DNA of 40,793 nt from Hydnum rufescens UP504. Lineage: Eukaryota; Basidiomycota; Agaricomycetes; Cantharellales; Hydnaceae. The notes beneath the pieces are model-generated. The model made no database searches. It worked only from the letters and a program-made list of their open reading frames with translations, and was not told where the DNA came from. Each line of letters starts with the position of its first letter. Position 1 is the stretch's first letter. Shown here piece after piece: positions 19,236 through 31,689 of this stretch. Both the position numbers and the translations under genes were made by a program. The DNA lies in assembly GCA_014904985.1 (NCBI GenBank), contig MU129264.1:1-40793 (forward strand), read 5' to 3'.

Positions 19236-22200
19236 TCATGCATCATCCCCAACTAACTCCTCAAGAGCATCAAGAGCAGCTAAGAATGCAATGTCTTGTG
19301 GCACAGGTGCATCTTCTAATTCCCCATTTTCATCATCATCTGAGCTTGCAGCATCTGAGACCCCATCCACAGCCTCACCTGTCAGTGAGTTTGCCACAGG
19401 GGACACAGGCCCACACAGTATCTGAATCCTACCATAACAAAGGGGAGGAGGCCACTCAGGAAGATTCATCCAGCCAATCTGGCCATCACTCCCAAGCATT
19501 GCTGATGAATGCCTCTGCCAAGCCTCTACCAAATCATGCAGGTGATGCAACTCTAGTAATGCAAAGAACTTCACCTCTGCATCTAGCAGAATGAGGCTAA
19601 TTCAGTCAACCCCTATCATGACAGCCAAATGTAGATTACATACCACAAGAAAGAGTATATGCATGCCATGTGGCAGAACATTGGGTCATAAACCATGTAC
19701 ATAAGTTAGAGAATTCAGCCTTGCAACGCTCCAGCTCCTGGCAGCAATTTAGAATCTCTTGGGCAGCTCGTATCCCATCCCATACCCCCTTATCTCTAAG
19801 CCATGCAGGTACCTCTCCATCAGGAAAGTTTGCAAGATCCTCATGATGAGGTACTTGCCAGATATCTTCATCTACATCTAGCTTGTAGACAGACAAGGAT
19901 ATCTCTGGGGGGATATAAGCATCCGCTGCAACACTCCCCTTCCCCCGAAGCTTCATCATCTCCCTTTGGATCTCCTCATATCGCTTTAGAGCCCCTTGTA
20001 CTCCAGAGACCTGGCTCTTCATTGCCTTTTCAACATGCTCCTTCATTCGGTGGTCAAGCTCGTGGCCAGTATCTGCACGATCCAATCCCACAAGTTCAAA
20101 CTTCTGCACTCACAGTTTTATCAGAATTTGATCTCGAACAATGCATATATTGAGCTGTAGGTTCACCCATTTATCAGTCTTAAGGCAATCCAACTCTTTA
20201 TGGGACATCCAATCAGAGAGATGCAGTTCCTCCGTCTTTTTCTTGATGTTACTCTCGATGCACTTTATACTTGACCGCATAGCCTTGATCTTTGCCCGTA
20301 GCTCATCCTCCACCACCACAGTGCTGCTATCAGTTGCAAGCTCTCCCAGCTCATCCACCGTTTCCTTGAGATGGATCCGCAGGGATTGCGCAGTCTGTGT
20401 CATGGACAAGATGTGCTCAATTGCACAAGCTCCTTTGGTTTTCGACTGGCGGGGCATTGGTTTGCTTTGGAAAGCTCATTGTGACTTGAACTGATCCAGG
20501 AGGTATGAGATAGACTGCCCACCAAGCCTTGCTGTCGCCTCTCCTTCCCGCTTGTGAGCAGATAAAGTGCAATCATGCAGCCATTTCGCCAGGCCCTGCT
20601 GCTTCAGTTCATCAATGTGCTCCACCTGGAGGTCAATGATAAAGAGTCGTCAGTGATAGCCCGTAACCCTTAGAGAGGGAATAAGTCTTTGGAGTTCACT
20701 CCAAAACCTCTCACAGCCTTCACCATCAGAAAGGCCCCAGATCTCCGACTTCTGAGGATGATACCATAGCTGGCATGTCCATTGGTGGCCATACACATGG
20801 AAGACCAAGACACCAAAGACAATGCAACTATGCTATTCAGGCATAAAGTTCCATTTTAGGAGACTTTGATGGATTTGACATGCAATGTCATACAATATCC
20901 CCACAGTCCACCATTCCGGCAACTCCTTGAAAAGAGCCATGATGAGGGCAAATGCATAAAATTGTTTCTCACCAGCTGTGCGCATGTTGGCAACATAAAG
21001 GGCAATGTCATGGCGACACAGTAAGGCCATGAGCCCGGTATCATCAAACTGCTGGGTAGAAGCTTTAATGCGATTGCCATCTGCTGCAATGAAAGAGTCA
21101 CCACACATATTGAGAACCGAGTTCAGAACATTCATCCCAGGTTCCACTGCATCATCTTCACCTGGGACAGCTCGATCATCCTCCATCATCTCAGTCGCTT
21201 TTCGTTTTTGCCCTGAGTTGACACAGGTTTTTGTTGTTGGTCAGAGCTCATTAACACGGGCTTCCATCATATCGAGCTCTACTTGGGATAGCTCCACCAT
21301 TCTTGGCGAAAAGATCTCGGGGTCTCTAGCTCCAGTTTTGCCTTTGAAGCCCTTCTGCCGATCTTTGTCATGATTGCGTTTGATTTGGAAGTTGGCATCA
21401 ATACATGCTATGGTGCTGACACCTAGTCCGCTGGTGTGACTTCCCCCAAAACAAAAGGGACACCGGGATTGCAAATAAATGCTTGGCCCATCTTGCACAT
21501 GCCCCACAGAATTGTGCGCATTAGTGTAGTTTTGAAAAGGTATTGGCATCATTTCATCTAGCACTGGGTACGTCAGGGGTCCTGCTGATGTTGGGGCTGC
21601 AGAAGGTAGAGAAGAAATTGAGGGCACTGAAGGCCCTGAGGACCCAAGGGATGTTGGGGCCCCAGAGGGCAGTGATGTCAAGGAAGTTGATGACACTGAG
21701 GGCACCAGCAAGGGGTCACGAAAGGAATCTATGATTTTCGCCATCTCCGCATTGACGAGACGGACAAGGACTTGATAGTGCAACAAAGCATTAGCAAATC
21801 GCCGATGAAGTGAGTCCGCAGTGGCGAATTCATGGCCACGAGCCTTGAGATACTTCATCATGGTGGCCGCCCATGCCTGCTCATTGGGACCCATGCGAAC
21901 AAAGAGTTCCAATGCAAACTCTAAGATGTCCATGTTGACAGCCAATGTCGGAGACAAAGGTGCACAGGGGAACAATCCTTGACGTATGAGCTGGGCTGCA
22001 GTATAGAAGAAGGATTGGGAGCTCCAATGACTGTCAAATCAAACTCTGGTTCAGCCAGTGTGTAGATGGGAGACTGTATTTCTGTTTTTATTCAATGGGC
22101 TGGTTCACTCTGATGGTTGATCACTCTCTAACAAGTTGTGTATGGTATTCAGTGATGGTAAGGCAATGGTATGGACTAGCTATAGTCAATGATATATCGT

Positions 22201-24166
22201 GGGATGCTTATGAAAGGCTTATATGTGTTGTATTGAACTGTTTACTGCTATTTGTGTGTACCTATTTGCGTCCTCCTGGTCAAAATGTGGATTCTAAAGA
22301 GGGTTCTGGACTAGTTCAAGCTTGATTCAGTGTGTCAATGTATTTCTTTCTTCTTCTGACTTGACTTTATTATTACTCACCTTTCCTTGGATGTCCAGCA
22401 ACTCTAACCTTAGGTCCTGCAACTATCCTTGGCTTAGTATTTCGCATAGAGGGCTTCCAGTGACTTAGTCTTAACAACCTTGTATATGACTTAGCTCCAG
22501 ATGGCTTTCAGATCAGTACTCTCTTCAGATGCAAGCAGATTTGTAGACAGTAGTATATTCCAGTAGTGAGAAGATGATGGGGGGATACAGGAAAATCTAC
22601 CAGCTTTTATACCCTTCTGAAGGTGGCTGTGTTTAAAGAATATGACTCACTCCTAGGTGAGTAATATGTGAGAACAATAGGGTTGTCAAGGAGGATGAGT
22701 CATTCATAAGGTGGTTGCATGATAGGTGAGTCATTCATAAAGTGGTTGCAAGATAGGTGAGTCATTCATGAACAGAACAAAAGGGTTGCTAAGAAGGTGT
22801 TATCTTTCATAAAGTGGTTGCAAGGAGGGTGAGTCATTCATAAACAGAACAAAAGGGTAGTCAAGGGAGTGTTATCTTTCTTATCTGTGAGGTTCTAGAA
22901 GTTATTTGTGGCAATGGAAGATGAAATCAAAGGATATTTCTGAGTTCTTGGAGATTAATTTGTTTGTAGTCCAGTGGTTAAGATGTTTTTGTTGCTGGTT
23001 GATAATGGGGACAAGTGCATAGGATGGGATTCGATGCAGAAACAACAGTTTACATCCGTAATAGACATTTTTGGTATCATTCGATGCGGATTTTTAACAG
23101 CTTTCTGGGTGCGGTGATTCCGAGCAGATCCGGTGTAAACTGACAGAGAAATTCGTTTTTTACTGATGGGTGTTGATTCTGATAATAATATCGTTCTGTA
23201 GAGTTCAGTTTTGATCTGTTCTTTGTGTGCTCAGTACCGTTGGATGCGGATTTTTTATATCTTTCCAGGTGCAGTTGTTTCGAGAGGATTGAATGCGAAC
23301 TGAGGGAGAAATTCGTTTTTTACTGAAAATCCCGGATTTTGACAGTAATATTGGTCTGGAAAGTGCATTTCTGGTCTGTTCGACTTGTGTTTGGTACCAT
23401 TCGAAAGGTATGAATCGTGGCTTTCTGAGAGTTATATGGGTGTACCTCTCCGATCAAAACTGACAGAGTTATAGAATGAATTCGATTTCTGCACATAGCC
23501 ATAATTGATTTCGTAATAGGTCACATGATCATTCCAATAGTTGGGATCAATGGATATTCGCATTTTCTGATACTGGATGTTTTTATCTTCCACAGCGGCA
23601 GGATTGTGTTTGCAGATGACAAGTTGAACACGCTCCAGGTACTCCATGTGGACACACACAACCCTCAGTACACAATGCTTTTCATTGCAGGTGCATAGTG
23701 ATGGTGCTGGGTCCACCTTGTCCCCTGTGTCTCGCCCCTGTTGAAAGCTCATATAGGGTCGAATCAAAGACAGTAGCACCTCATCTCCCCAGTGCCAGGC
23801 TTGGGCATGCTTCCATCGGGCATGACGAGAACGTTTATCCTGGTCGAGATGTATATGAACCTCAGGCGCAAGCTTGGGCTCGAAGTTGATATCCAATGGG
23901 CGTGATTCAACGAAGGTTGACCAAACGACAGGACCAGAAGGATATCCTCCAATCCAGCTCAACTCAGTCATTATCACGCCACTCAGACCCGCACCGACAA
24001 CTTCGGCAGTTGGGAATTTGGAGCGATTGCGTCTTTTTGTTCGGATTGAGGGGTTAAGATGAGAACTGCTTGGGGATGATGAGGAAGGTGCTGAGGAAGT
24101 GGTGAGAGGAGGAGTGGGAACACGAGCCGCCCCCTGGCGAAGTAAACATTTCGTCATGTTGTTCAT
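19236..24166 (-). pseudogene. KDZ-type transposase with CxC cysteine cluster, copy 2, split by a solo LTR
   Basis: The part 24166-23595 has a Ser/Pro N-terminus and the cysteine cluster CTCNEKHCVLRVVC...VQLVICKHNPAA. The part 21999-19236 has LFPCAPLSPTLAVNMDILEF, NEQAWAATMMKYLKARGHEF, RCPFCFGG, CIDANF, DSFIAADGNRIKASTQQFDD, MALLCRHD, LYDIACQIHQS, GLSDGEGCERFW, a coiled coil, and an acidic C-terminus. Unlike copy 1 it keeps the IDxNF, YDIACQ and GEGCERFW acidic motifs. It is dead through in-frame stops (for example 20833-20835 and 20110-20112) and the LTR insertion. Excluding the LTR the length would be about 1,100 residues, usual for the family. CpG is much commoner than in copy 1, so it looks younger. 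Confidence 0.9.
22000..23594 (-). repeat. solo LTR, copy 2, inserted in KDZ copy 2
   Basis: On the reverse strand it starts TGTGGAAGATAAAAACATCC and ends near CTTCTTCTATACT, without internal retroelement sequence on either side, as for a solo LTR left by recombination. It is flanked by GCCGC and GCAGC, a 4-of-5 match that may be a target duplication. Removing it joins CKHNPAA to QLIRQGLFPC, the same spacing as CLCHTAGIQLI in KDZ copy 1. It carries three tandem units of exactly 160 bases (the CTGACAG/CTGAGGG block at 23141, 23301 and 23461). Confidence 0.8.
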
Positions 24167-24371
24167 TCCGTAGGCCCCAAGTGCAAGAAGATCAAGTGTT
24201 CATGGAGGTACATGTAGTTTATGACGAATATTCTAATCAAACCAGTGGGTATATGGCGGAGGTCATGCCACACGACCTCACAAATGCTCATCGTAATCTG
24301 TACGCGTCGGGCATAAGAGACAAGACAATTAATCGCAAGAAACAACAAAATATAATAAATATACTCACCAA

Positions 24372-24719
24372 GGGACAAACTCAGGATGCAGCTGGAATGT
24401 CGAGAACACGCACAACACAGGCAGGCTGGATGTATGCCTTCATGGTTCAACAGTATGCAGCAAATAGGACAACAGCACACAATCAAAGGCAAGCTTGTGA
24501 TGCGCACTTTGTCCAAAACTGGCAAGGGTGCAGCAATTTGCACAAAATGGAGGCTAAAATTCAGAAGAGAAAATAAATCAATTGATACAGGGAAAAAATA
24601 CTAAATGAACCCACAGAGGGATACAGTCCAGGATGCAGCGGGAACGTCAAGAACACACGCAGCACAGGCAAGCTGAATGCACACCTTCACAGTTCAAAAA
24701 AAGGGACGTGGAACAGCAC
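24372..24719. repeat. direct repeat of about 105 bases, two copies
   Basis: About 24372-24479 and 24616-24719 share GGATGCAGCKGGAAYGTC, AGAACACRCRCARCACAGGCA and further blocks ending in ACAGCAC. The copies are about 80 percent identical by eye. They lie upstream of the KDZ copy 2 start. No coding frame is convincing here. Confidence 0.6.
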
Positions 24720-25416
24720 AGTGGATCAGGAGACAGCGCAGTCACAAGTTGTTCATCCTCAAAGTCGGTTTGAGCCATGAGGTTTCCCGCTTCCGACATT
24801 TGCTTCCGCTTTCCCCTTCCATACCTAGATGGTACATGCAGTGTAGAGTAGGGCATGACACCTGGATGATTTATGCCCTTCAAAATATGACTTCTACTAA
24901 TATTTGCCCATTTAGATCATTTATATTTGCCAACTTCTTGCATGAATTCGTGGTGTCTTAGTTTACCTTTGACAATTGCGTCTTCTGACACTTTGGCGAT
25001 GATGGATGCCGACATGGAAATGAAAAGGCAGTATGCCCTCATTGACTCAATTCCTGGCATTAGTCTCTGCACTGTCTCTTGTGAAACCTACGATGCCTTA
25101 TGGCACCACTGTGTCTGGCATTTGATAGCATTTTGTCGTGTCATTAAGATGCCCATTAGGGCAGTTTGGTGGCACCGAACGGTTAGTTCTATGTCTGGCT
25201 TTGCTCATTCCAGCTCATTCAGTGACATTCATTAAGTCTTCTATCTATGTAGTGGAGTTGGCAGAGAAAAACTCAAAGACTGGGTGATACTGGCTTTCTG
25301 ACATCGTTGCCGAAGATTTGGGTGGTTCACGGCCATCCTTCATGCATATATTTCACTGCTCCCTTTCATGTGATGCTGACCTCCAAAGAAATGGTATGAG
25401 ATAAGCCTCTCTCGTT

Positions 25417-25968
25417 TTGGAAAAGTTGCTCACTCCTGCCGCAACTGTAGGTCTTGTCAAATGCCCTATGATATGGTGCGAACCTTCCGACAGCATGAAT
25501 TCCACGACTGATAAGGATCATCCCTTATTTGCAGAAGCCCTCGCAAGAATAAAACTGCAGGTTGGCCTACCCCTTGATTTCATGAATCAGAACAAGTTTG
25601 TGAAGGGTGTGCCCTCCTCGTGGTACCGTGTTTGTGATGTTCAAAGGCCCAATCCGTTCTGGGCCTCCATTGCTGGGGCCAAGTGAAAGTCCACTGACAC
25701 CAGCAGTGGTATGCCGTCATTCAAAAAGTGGAAGCCAAATCTGCCTCAGGTAGATGCAGATGGTGACACGACTATGGGGCTAGGCAACTCCAGTGGTGAC
25801 GTTGGAAAGTCTATGAAGGGATCTCCATCGTTGGATTTCATTGAGCCAGGTCAACTGCCTGATGCTATTGACTCAGTTGAGGTCCTAGGCCAACCTGTGC
25901 TTGGCAGGGATTCATTTTGGGTGGGCCCTTATTCGCCAATGTGGAGTAATCGGTCTGCTCGTCCATAA
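25417..25968 (+). pseudogene. unidentified coding-like fragment
   Basis: One forward frame is open from 25417 to 25968 except for a TGA at 25684-25686. It reads DHPLFAEALARIKLQVG, GVPSSWYRVCDVQRPNPFW, then KKWKPNLPQVDADGDTTMG and an acidic, Gly/Ser-rich tail. The composition is protein-like and both parts fit one product. Upstream, 24927-25235 is open in another frame and may belong to it, but no join could be supported. I do not recognise the family. Confidence 0.35.
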
Positions 25969-25986
25969 GAGTGAGAATGATGTAGT

Positions 25987-26376
25987 CTATGAATACATCC
26001 TCAATCTTGCTTTCAACTCTGCTACCTCCTCTTGAAGGTCCTTGTTCTGCCTTTCCAACACATTGACTAGTCCCATTGCAGATGCCCACTTTTCCTCGAG
26101 TATTGCCAGTTCCCGGTCAGCCCTCCACCTCAGGAAGTTGCCATCGTACCGGATGGACTGACCCCTATGTCGATCGTGCAATATGGGACCCTCCTCACTT
26201 CCCTCCTCCTCCATGTCATCATCCCCCACACCTACTTCCTTGCCTTCATCTTCCTCGCCCCTGTCCTCATCACTGTTATCCTTGTCGCTGTCATCCTCAT
26301 CACCATCCTCCCCACCCCCATCTTCCTTTCCACTATTAGTGATCTTTTTGGAATTGCTCATTTCATGATTGTTCAT
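25987..26376 (-). CDS. small acidic coiled-coil protein, unidentified
   Basis: The frame of 129 residues starts at Met 26376. Residues about 15-70 are strongly acidic (runs of Asp/Glu with Gly and Ser). The rest is a likely coiled coil: LRWRADRELAILEEKW, then VLERQNKDLQEEVAELK, ending RLRMYS. It faces the forward fragment at 25417-25968 tail to tail, 18 bases apart. The acidic part could be a low-complexity accident, but the heptad pattern and Met start argue for a real or recently real gene, perhaps the last exon of a longer one. Confidence 0.45.
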   Translation of the reverse strand: MNNHEMSNSKKITNSGKEDGGGEDGDEDDSDKDNSDEDRGEEDEGKEVGVGDDDMEEEGSEEGPILHDRHRGQSIRYDGNFLRWRADRELAILEEKWASAMGLVNVLERQNKDLQEEVAELKARLRMYS

Positions 26377-27493
26377 GTCGCTGTTCAGACCATTGTATCC
26401 AATACATAAAGCAGTGCGTGCTTGGGGAATCCCTTTTAGCTTTCCTCTGCTAGTACTTTAATTAACCCATGTAGTTAAATAGTATAATAATTTGAGTAAA
26501 GACCTTCATGATAGTGCATATCGTGCTCTTCTTTGGGCATTCTTGGCCTCTCTTTTGAGATCTGGGGAGTCATATTTACGGGGCCAACCATGCCCACATT
26601 TAGTTGACATGGGGTCAGAGCTCATATAGTTTGTACCAAAAATGCCGCCATGGTACTTTAATTCGGTGATCACCGGACTTGCCGCATGAGACCTTACAAG
26701 AATGACTTTGACCATTGCCACTGATCCACATCACTTTGTAAAATTGATAAGGAACTCCCATGTCTGATAAACTAAAAGAACTTGTCGAAGTGCCGAAGAT
26801 GCAGTACAAGGACGCACCTCTGGTATTGTTTCATCGTTCTTTTCATCATCACAGGTCTCGATTATGTAATCGGTAGTGGCGACAAGCACCAATCCCTGAC
26901 TCATGCAGTTGGGACAGTGGGGTGATATATGGGGATTGTCTAAATTATTTCAAGCATTGCCCCCAGTTTGGCCATTTTTCTGCTTTTCATACATTTAAAG
27001 AGGATAGAAGTCAAGGCGTAAATGATGAATGGTGTATGTATTTCCTGAAATTGTGTACAATTATGACATGTATAACAATGAGCCCAGTAGTCAGTTTCTC
27101 TAGAGCAGCTTGTGAAACCATTGTACTGTGAACTGGGCACGCATTGCGAAAACTTATAAAAGCGTGGTAGGGTCCTTGGCCCATGTTACGGATGTCTTGT
27201 CTGTAAATTTCTTCACAGGTTTGTCTTTTGGAAGATCATGACGAGTGTGCATAAGATACACACATGATTGATTGCGACTCACGCATTGTCTACAAAGAGT
27301 TGCAAAATTAATGGATTGATACTAGTGGCCAGTAGAGGAAGAGTACTTACTCACAAGAAAGGTCTTCTGTGTCAGGGGCAGAGGACAGGCAATCTTGTGT
27401 TGTCGACAGAAAAAGCAGGCTAGAGTTGGTCGACCAGTGTGATTTATCGAAGGCATTACATGCCTTGTTTTCGATGCTGGGGTCGACCTAGCT
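26377..27493. other. no supported gene
   Basis: Several short frames exist but none shows a motif, a repeat relation to the rest of the window, or a convincing splice structure. The first 150 bases are AT-rich. CpG content is normal. Confidence 0.4.
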
Positions 27494-28555
27494 TCAGAGG
27501 AAGAACTTGATGGCGCGACTTGGTTGAGCGGGGTAGTTTTCAGGTCCCAGGGTTTGTAGAGGGACGTGGTCAGGTAGAATGGGCGAGGCCACTGTCAGGT
27601 TCGGAGGACATGTGATCTGTTGTGCCGTTGGAGGAGGTGTTGGGAGGGGTGTGCTGGCGAGAGAAGACTGGCCCAAAATATTGACAGAGACATGGTAGCT
27701 TGTCAGTGCTTTCTGGAGATGGCTGGGAGTAGGCAAAGGAACATCGGGAGAAAAGATGATCTTGTGGGCAAGGGAGAAGCAGAAGAATCGGATGTGGTGG
27801 AACTGCTGCTGAGAGCTGGGGTAGGGCAGTGAGCATAGATATGGGATGGGTCAATCATTTGATCATATGAACGACGTCGGGACATGGGGATTTGACAGGG
27901 AGATGGGGTGATCATTGGTGGTAGTGGTTGATGGCAAGATTGTGGCCACTGCTGTTGTGATGAAAGGCTGCTGCAGCACCAAGGGGATCGTGTGTGTGAG
28001 CGGGCATTGTGAAGGGGTGAAAAAACACGAGACGCAGGCAGCATGGAGATGGGTAATGGAGGTGCTGTTGCGGGTGGAAATTATTGCAGGGCCTCTCATC
28101 CGCATGACAATTGTCGAGGGGAGGATGAGAGTCGAAGTCACAGTTCCACCAGAGCCAAAAGACTGACTTGAAGGATCGAACTTAACTGGACTGGGACCAT
28201 TGAATGACTGGGGGTTGAGGTCAAAACCCGACGGCTGATGATAGCTGCTATTTGGATAGCTGTTATCCGTGTAAGTGGCATTTTTAATCTCAGTAATAAG
28301 CATGCAAGGACATACCAGGAGCCCTAAACCTCCTTCATCAATGGGGAGAAACAGCAAAGCGCAAAGATAAAGTGAGTCGAATGTGAAGTGAGAGCAGGAG
28401 ATCCATGTGAGATGTACATACTTCAACAAGAGAGGGCGGGAGATTCGCGGATCCAAATATCTCAAGTTGTATGTCATGTCCCCTGTGGCTGCCTCTTCAT
28501 CCCACAGCGCACCTGTTTCCATTGGTTGCACAGCAAGGGGTGTTTTTGCTGGCAA
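27494..28555 (-). pseudogene. Ser/Pro/Thr-rich unidentified gene remnant
   Basis: A plausible start at 28555 (MPAKTPLAVQPMETGALWDE) leads to SRPLLLK, followed by GTATGTACATC, a good 5' splice site. From about 28270 the frame resumes with DNSYPNSSYHQPSGFDLNPQ and a Ser/Thr/Pro-rich run to 27863. Two other frames continue the Ser/Pro-rich composition to 27494 (for example LASTPLPTPPPTAQQITCPP). I read this as one degenerate gene with an intron and frameshifts, probably a disordered protein. No family was recognised. Confidence 0.35.
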
Positions 28556-29399
28556 TCCGACGTTTCTGGCCGGTGCATCCTCACTGCGCCACCTCCATGC
28601 GTGGCAGGTGAGCCCACCAAGCTCAAGCCCCTAACGTGGATCGACCAATTTTTCTTAGGGAATTGTGGAGATGCACCGGAGTTCATTAGATGCACACATG
28701 GATACTGGTTATGTGCATGGTGCGGACGTCAAATACAGTGAGTTTGGGTAGAACATGTTTATGTCGCGACTAAATTTTCTGACTTACAAACAGTTTTGCT
28801 CTGTGCAGGGCGTTCCACATGATGGATGCACGTCATGATTCTTTACATTACCGCCATCACACAGGTGGAGTGGGGCGGTGTAAGCGGATATTTTAAACAA
28901 ATCCAACTCTGTCACATGTTTGACCGGGATGAAAGGGGGATCCATCTAATCCAGAGATCAGGTTCAAGTGGGGAAGGCTTAACAGGGAATTGCAGTGAGC
29001 CAACAAAGCCCAAGCAATAAGAGAATGTTTTCAGTAAATTACCACCCTAAGAACTCTCTCGAGACGTATCAAAGTGTATTATAATTCGCTTTTTAGTGAG
29101 AAATCACCAGGACCAGCAGCTGTTCAGGAGCTTCAAACTGGAGGGAGGGGAAAATCCTGATTGGTGGCTGCTGCACCTAAGATACAATCAGACTTCGACT
29201 AATACTAAAGTGAAAAAGTCGGACTTAAAGGGACACAAGAAACAAGATCAAGTTAAAATCTCAAAAACTGATGGGATATTCCAATTTCAAGATAAAAGGA
29301 ATTGACACATTCATGTATCCTCTCAAACCGGACAAGTTCCCTTAAGAAATGGATAGTCCCCTGAGGTCTTTCCATCGGACATAAGAGGCGAGAAATCGC
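28556..29399. other. no supported gene
   Basis: Short frames occur on both strands without motifs. I see no repeat related to other parts of the window in this stretch. Confidence 0.35.
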
Positions 29400-29880
29400 T
29401 ATTTTGAATGTGGAGCAAAGGGGAGTCATGGGAGAGGATTTCTGTGAAAAATGGAGTTCGCGCCGCTCGTTTTGCCCTTGGTACCGCGAGCGCCATTTTC
29501 AACAGCTTCAGGCATCGTCGTTTCGAGTCGATCCGATCAAAAAACTGACAGGAATTCGAAAAATATCTTCAGAGTATGAAAATTTTCTTTCCATGCAAGA
29601 TATTTTACAGGAACGCATTTTTGATCCGTCGTTCTGTTTCGTCTGCGATAGTACGATTGTATCTCTGCGCTTTCGTTTCGAGTCGATGCCGGATCAAAAT
29701 GACGGAGAAATTGAAAAATACCCTTCAGAGTATTGCAGCCCCGACTCTGGATCATGTGATGTCCGCGATCCAGAATTGGAACTAGCCGTCTGACATACAT
29801 AATCACAATTATCGCCCTTAAAGGCAATAGGATGCTTGAAGAGCAGGCAATCATCCAGACTGAAGAAAGATGCAAGTTAA
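29400..29880. repeat. LTR-like fragment with 155-base tandem unit
   Basis: TTTCGAGTCGATCCGATCAAAA at 29521 recurs as TTTCGAGTCGATGCCGGATCAAAA at 29676, a period of 155 bases, each followed by a TGACRGRRAATT block. The order (TTTCGAG, GATC, CTGACAG, AATTCG) and the period resemble the 160-base units in the LTR at 22000-23594. It is CpG-rich (33 CpGs in 29401-30000 by hand count). It is probably a related LTR or a fragment of one; ends were not found. Confidence 0.45.
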
Positions 29881-31689
29881 TGCCGTCAAAAAAATGACTT
29901 GAGATAGCGCTAAACTAGCCCCTTTTTGATGAGACTGTTGAAGCCGATGATAGTCAATGAATGACTGGTAGAACCATGTAAGGAATGAGCCAATATTATG
30001 GTTGAAAGGGTACGAATCCAATTGATTCTTAATAAACGAATGGCGATAAAATTAATAATGAGCGCTAGTGACATATAATTGATTCGTTCGTAGGGAAAAT
30101 GGCTCGATGAGGATTTATGTTAGGATTTATCTCACAGCGTGAGTTCACAAATAGCCGCCGACCCTTCCAGCTCTCGTTACAGTGCCCACTTGACTTCACC
30201 CCTGAACTTTATGGCAGGGAACAGGCTTTTTATTCTTGCCATTACATATCTACCCACAAGGACACGTGTATGGCCCCCATCTTCAATTTTACGCAGTTGC
30301 CGATGTTGTATTCAACCCAGATGCCATATCTCACTTACATCTCACATCAACCTTCCGACCTCTCCCCCCCAGCTGAAGCAGATATTGTACGGGTTTCCCA
30401 ATGTCGGTGTCAAGCTAGTTAACCAGTATCGGCGACACTTAGAGATCTTTGTCTCCGCTTGATATGATCTGCTTTAGAAGTGGTGTTCGGCTGGTCAAGC
30501 TGTAGGACTCCAGGGCGCTCTGAGTAATGTGATCCTTCCCATTGACCGGAAATCATCTGCAATGCCTCTTTTTTCGACCTTCATTTGCTATCATACACTT
30601 ACAAGGATTTTGACACGTTGCATGGGCTCGTTATGGATTACATTTGGGTTGCATATGAATACGGCGCCTTTGCACGTATGATGATGCACTGGTGTATCGA
30701 TCGCCTGGTCTCTGAAAATTCAGAGGCCCATGCTTATTTTGGTGTGGATGATGATCTAATGGGTGCTGTGTATGTCCATTCAACGGAAGGTCCTTGGCTC
30801 CAAGACCTCCTCCATCATGGAGTCCCTGTGTGGGGTATCTGGCTCGGACAGCGTGGCATAGATGTTAAGCTTATGCATGGCCTTCGTCGCAATTCTCCTG
30901 ATGGCAATCAGTCTGGTGGCATCCCAGATGAAGCCAAAAGGAAGATGGTCACTCACAATGTTTATGTCTGGCTCCTTGTGGAGCACAACTGTCCTGATCC
31001 TTGGATCATTGCCCCTCGTCGTTATCCTGGAGTCCTTCCTGATGAACCCATGGAAGATATAGTCCTGCGCTACGTTATCGGGAACGATTCTCCAGATTCT
31101 TGGGACTGGTTCTCTAACTCCTAATCCATCTATGATGTATCGCCTGAAGAGTACCTTCAGCTATCGGTCCTTTTACTCCAGTTCTGTGCTTCCGGGGATC
31201 ATCCTGTGATGGGGATGGAGATATTCTCGGAAAGCTCACGGGATTTGGATCCTGAGGATGAAAGTTGGGTTCCAATTCGCCTGTACATGTTCAGCCTATA
31301 AGAGGCAAGACAGACGCAGAGTACGATCAATGGGTTGTCATTGCAACTGCGAAGAAGAGGAAAGCAAAGGAGGCTGCCAATAAGACGCAAGAGGTGGCTC
31401 GCCAGTTGATGAAGCGAGCCCATAATGGTGACGAGGAGGCTCTACTCGATATAAAGCATCAGCGGGGCAGCTGCCCAGGGCAAAAAGGCAAAATCTCTCA
31501 GCCCTTTTGATGCATGCCTCGTTATAGAATGGAGGGATCCTCGCAATGCAGCAAGCGAATGCGATTCGGAAGGAGAAGAAGCTTCGGGCATGAGCAAGGC
31601 ATTATGGTTGGGATGTTGATGAGACTCTTGGAGCTAGCACTAGCTCAGGCTTGGCGAGTGCACATCCAAGCACTCATCCAGGCTGCCTC

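Noticed and set aside
11855..24166. A TET/JBP oxygenase gene accompanying the KDZ elements
   Set aside because: No HxD...H iron-binding pattern was found in any frame between or beside the KDZ copies.
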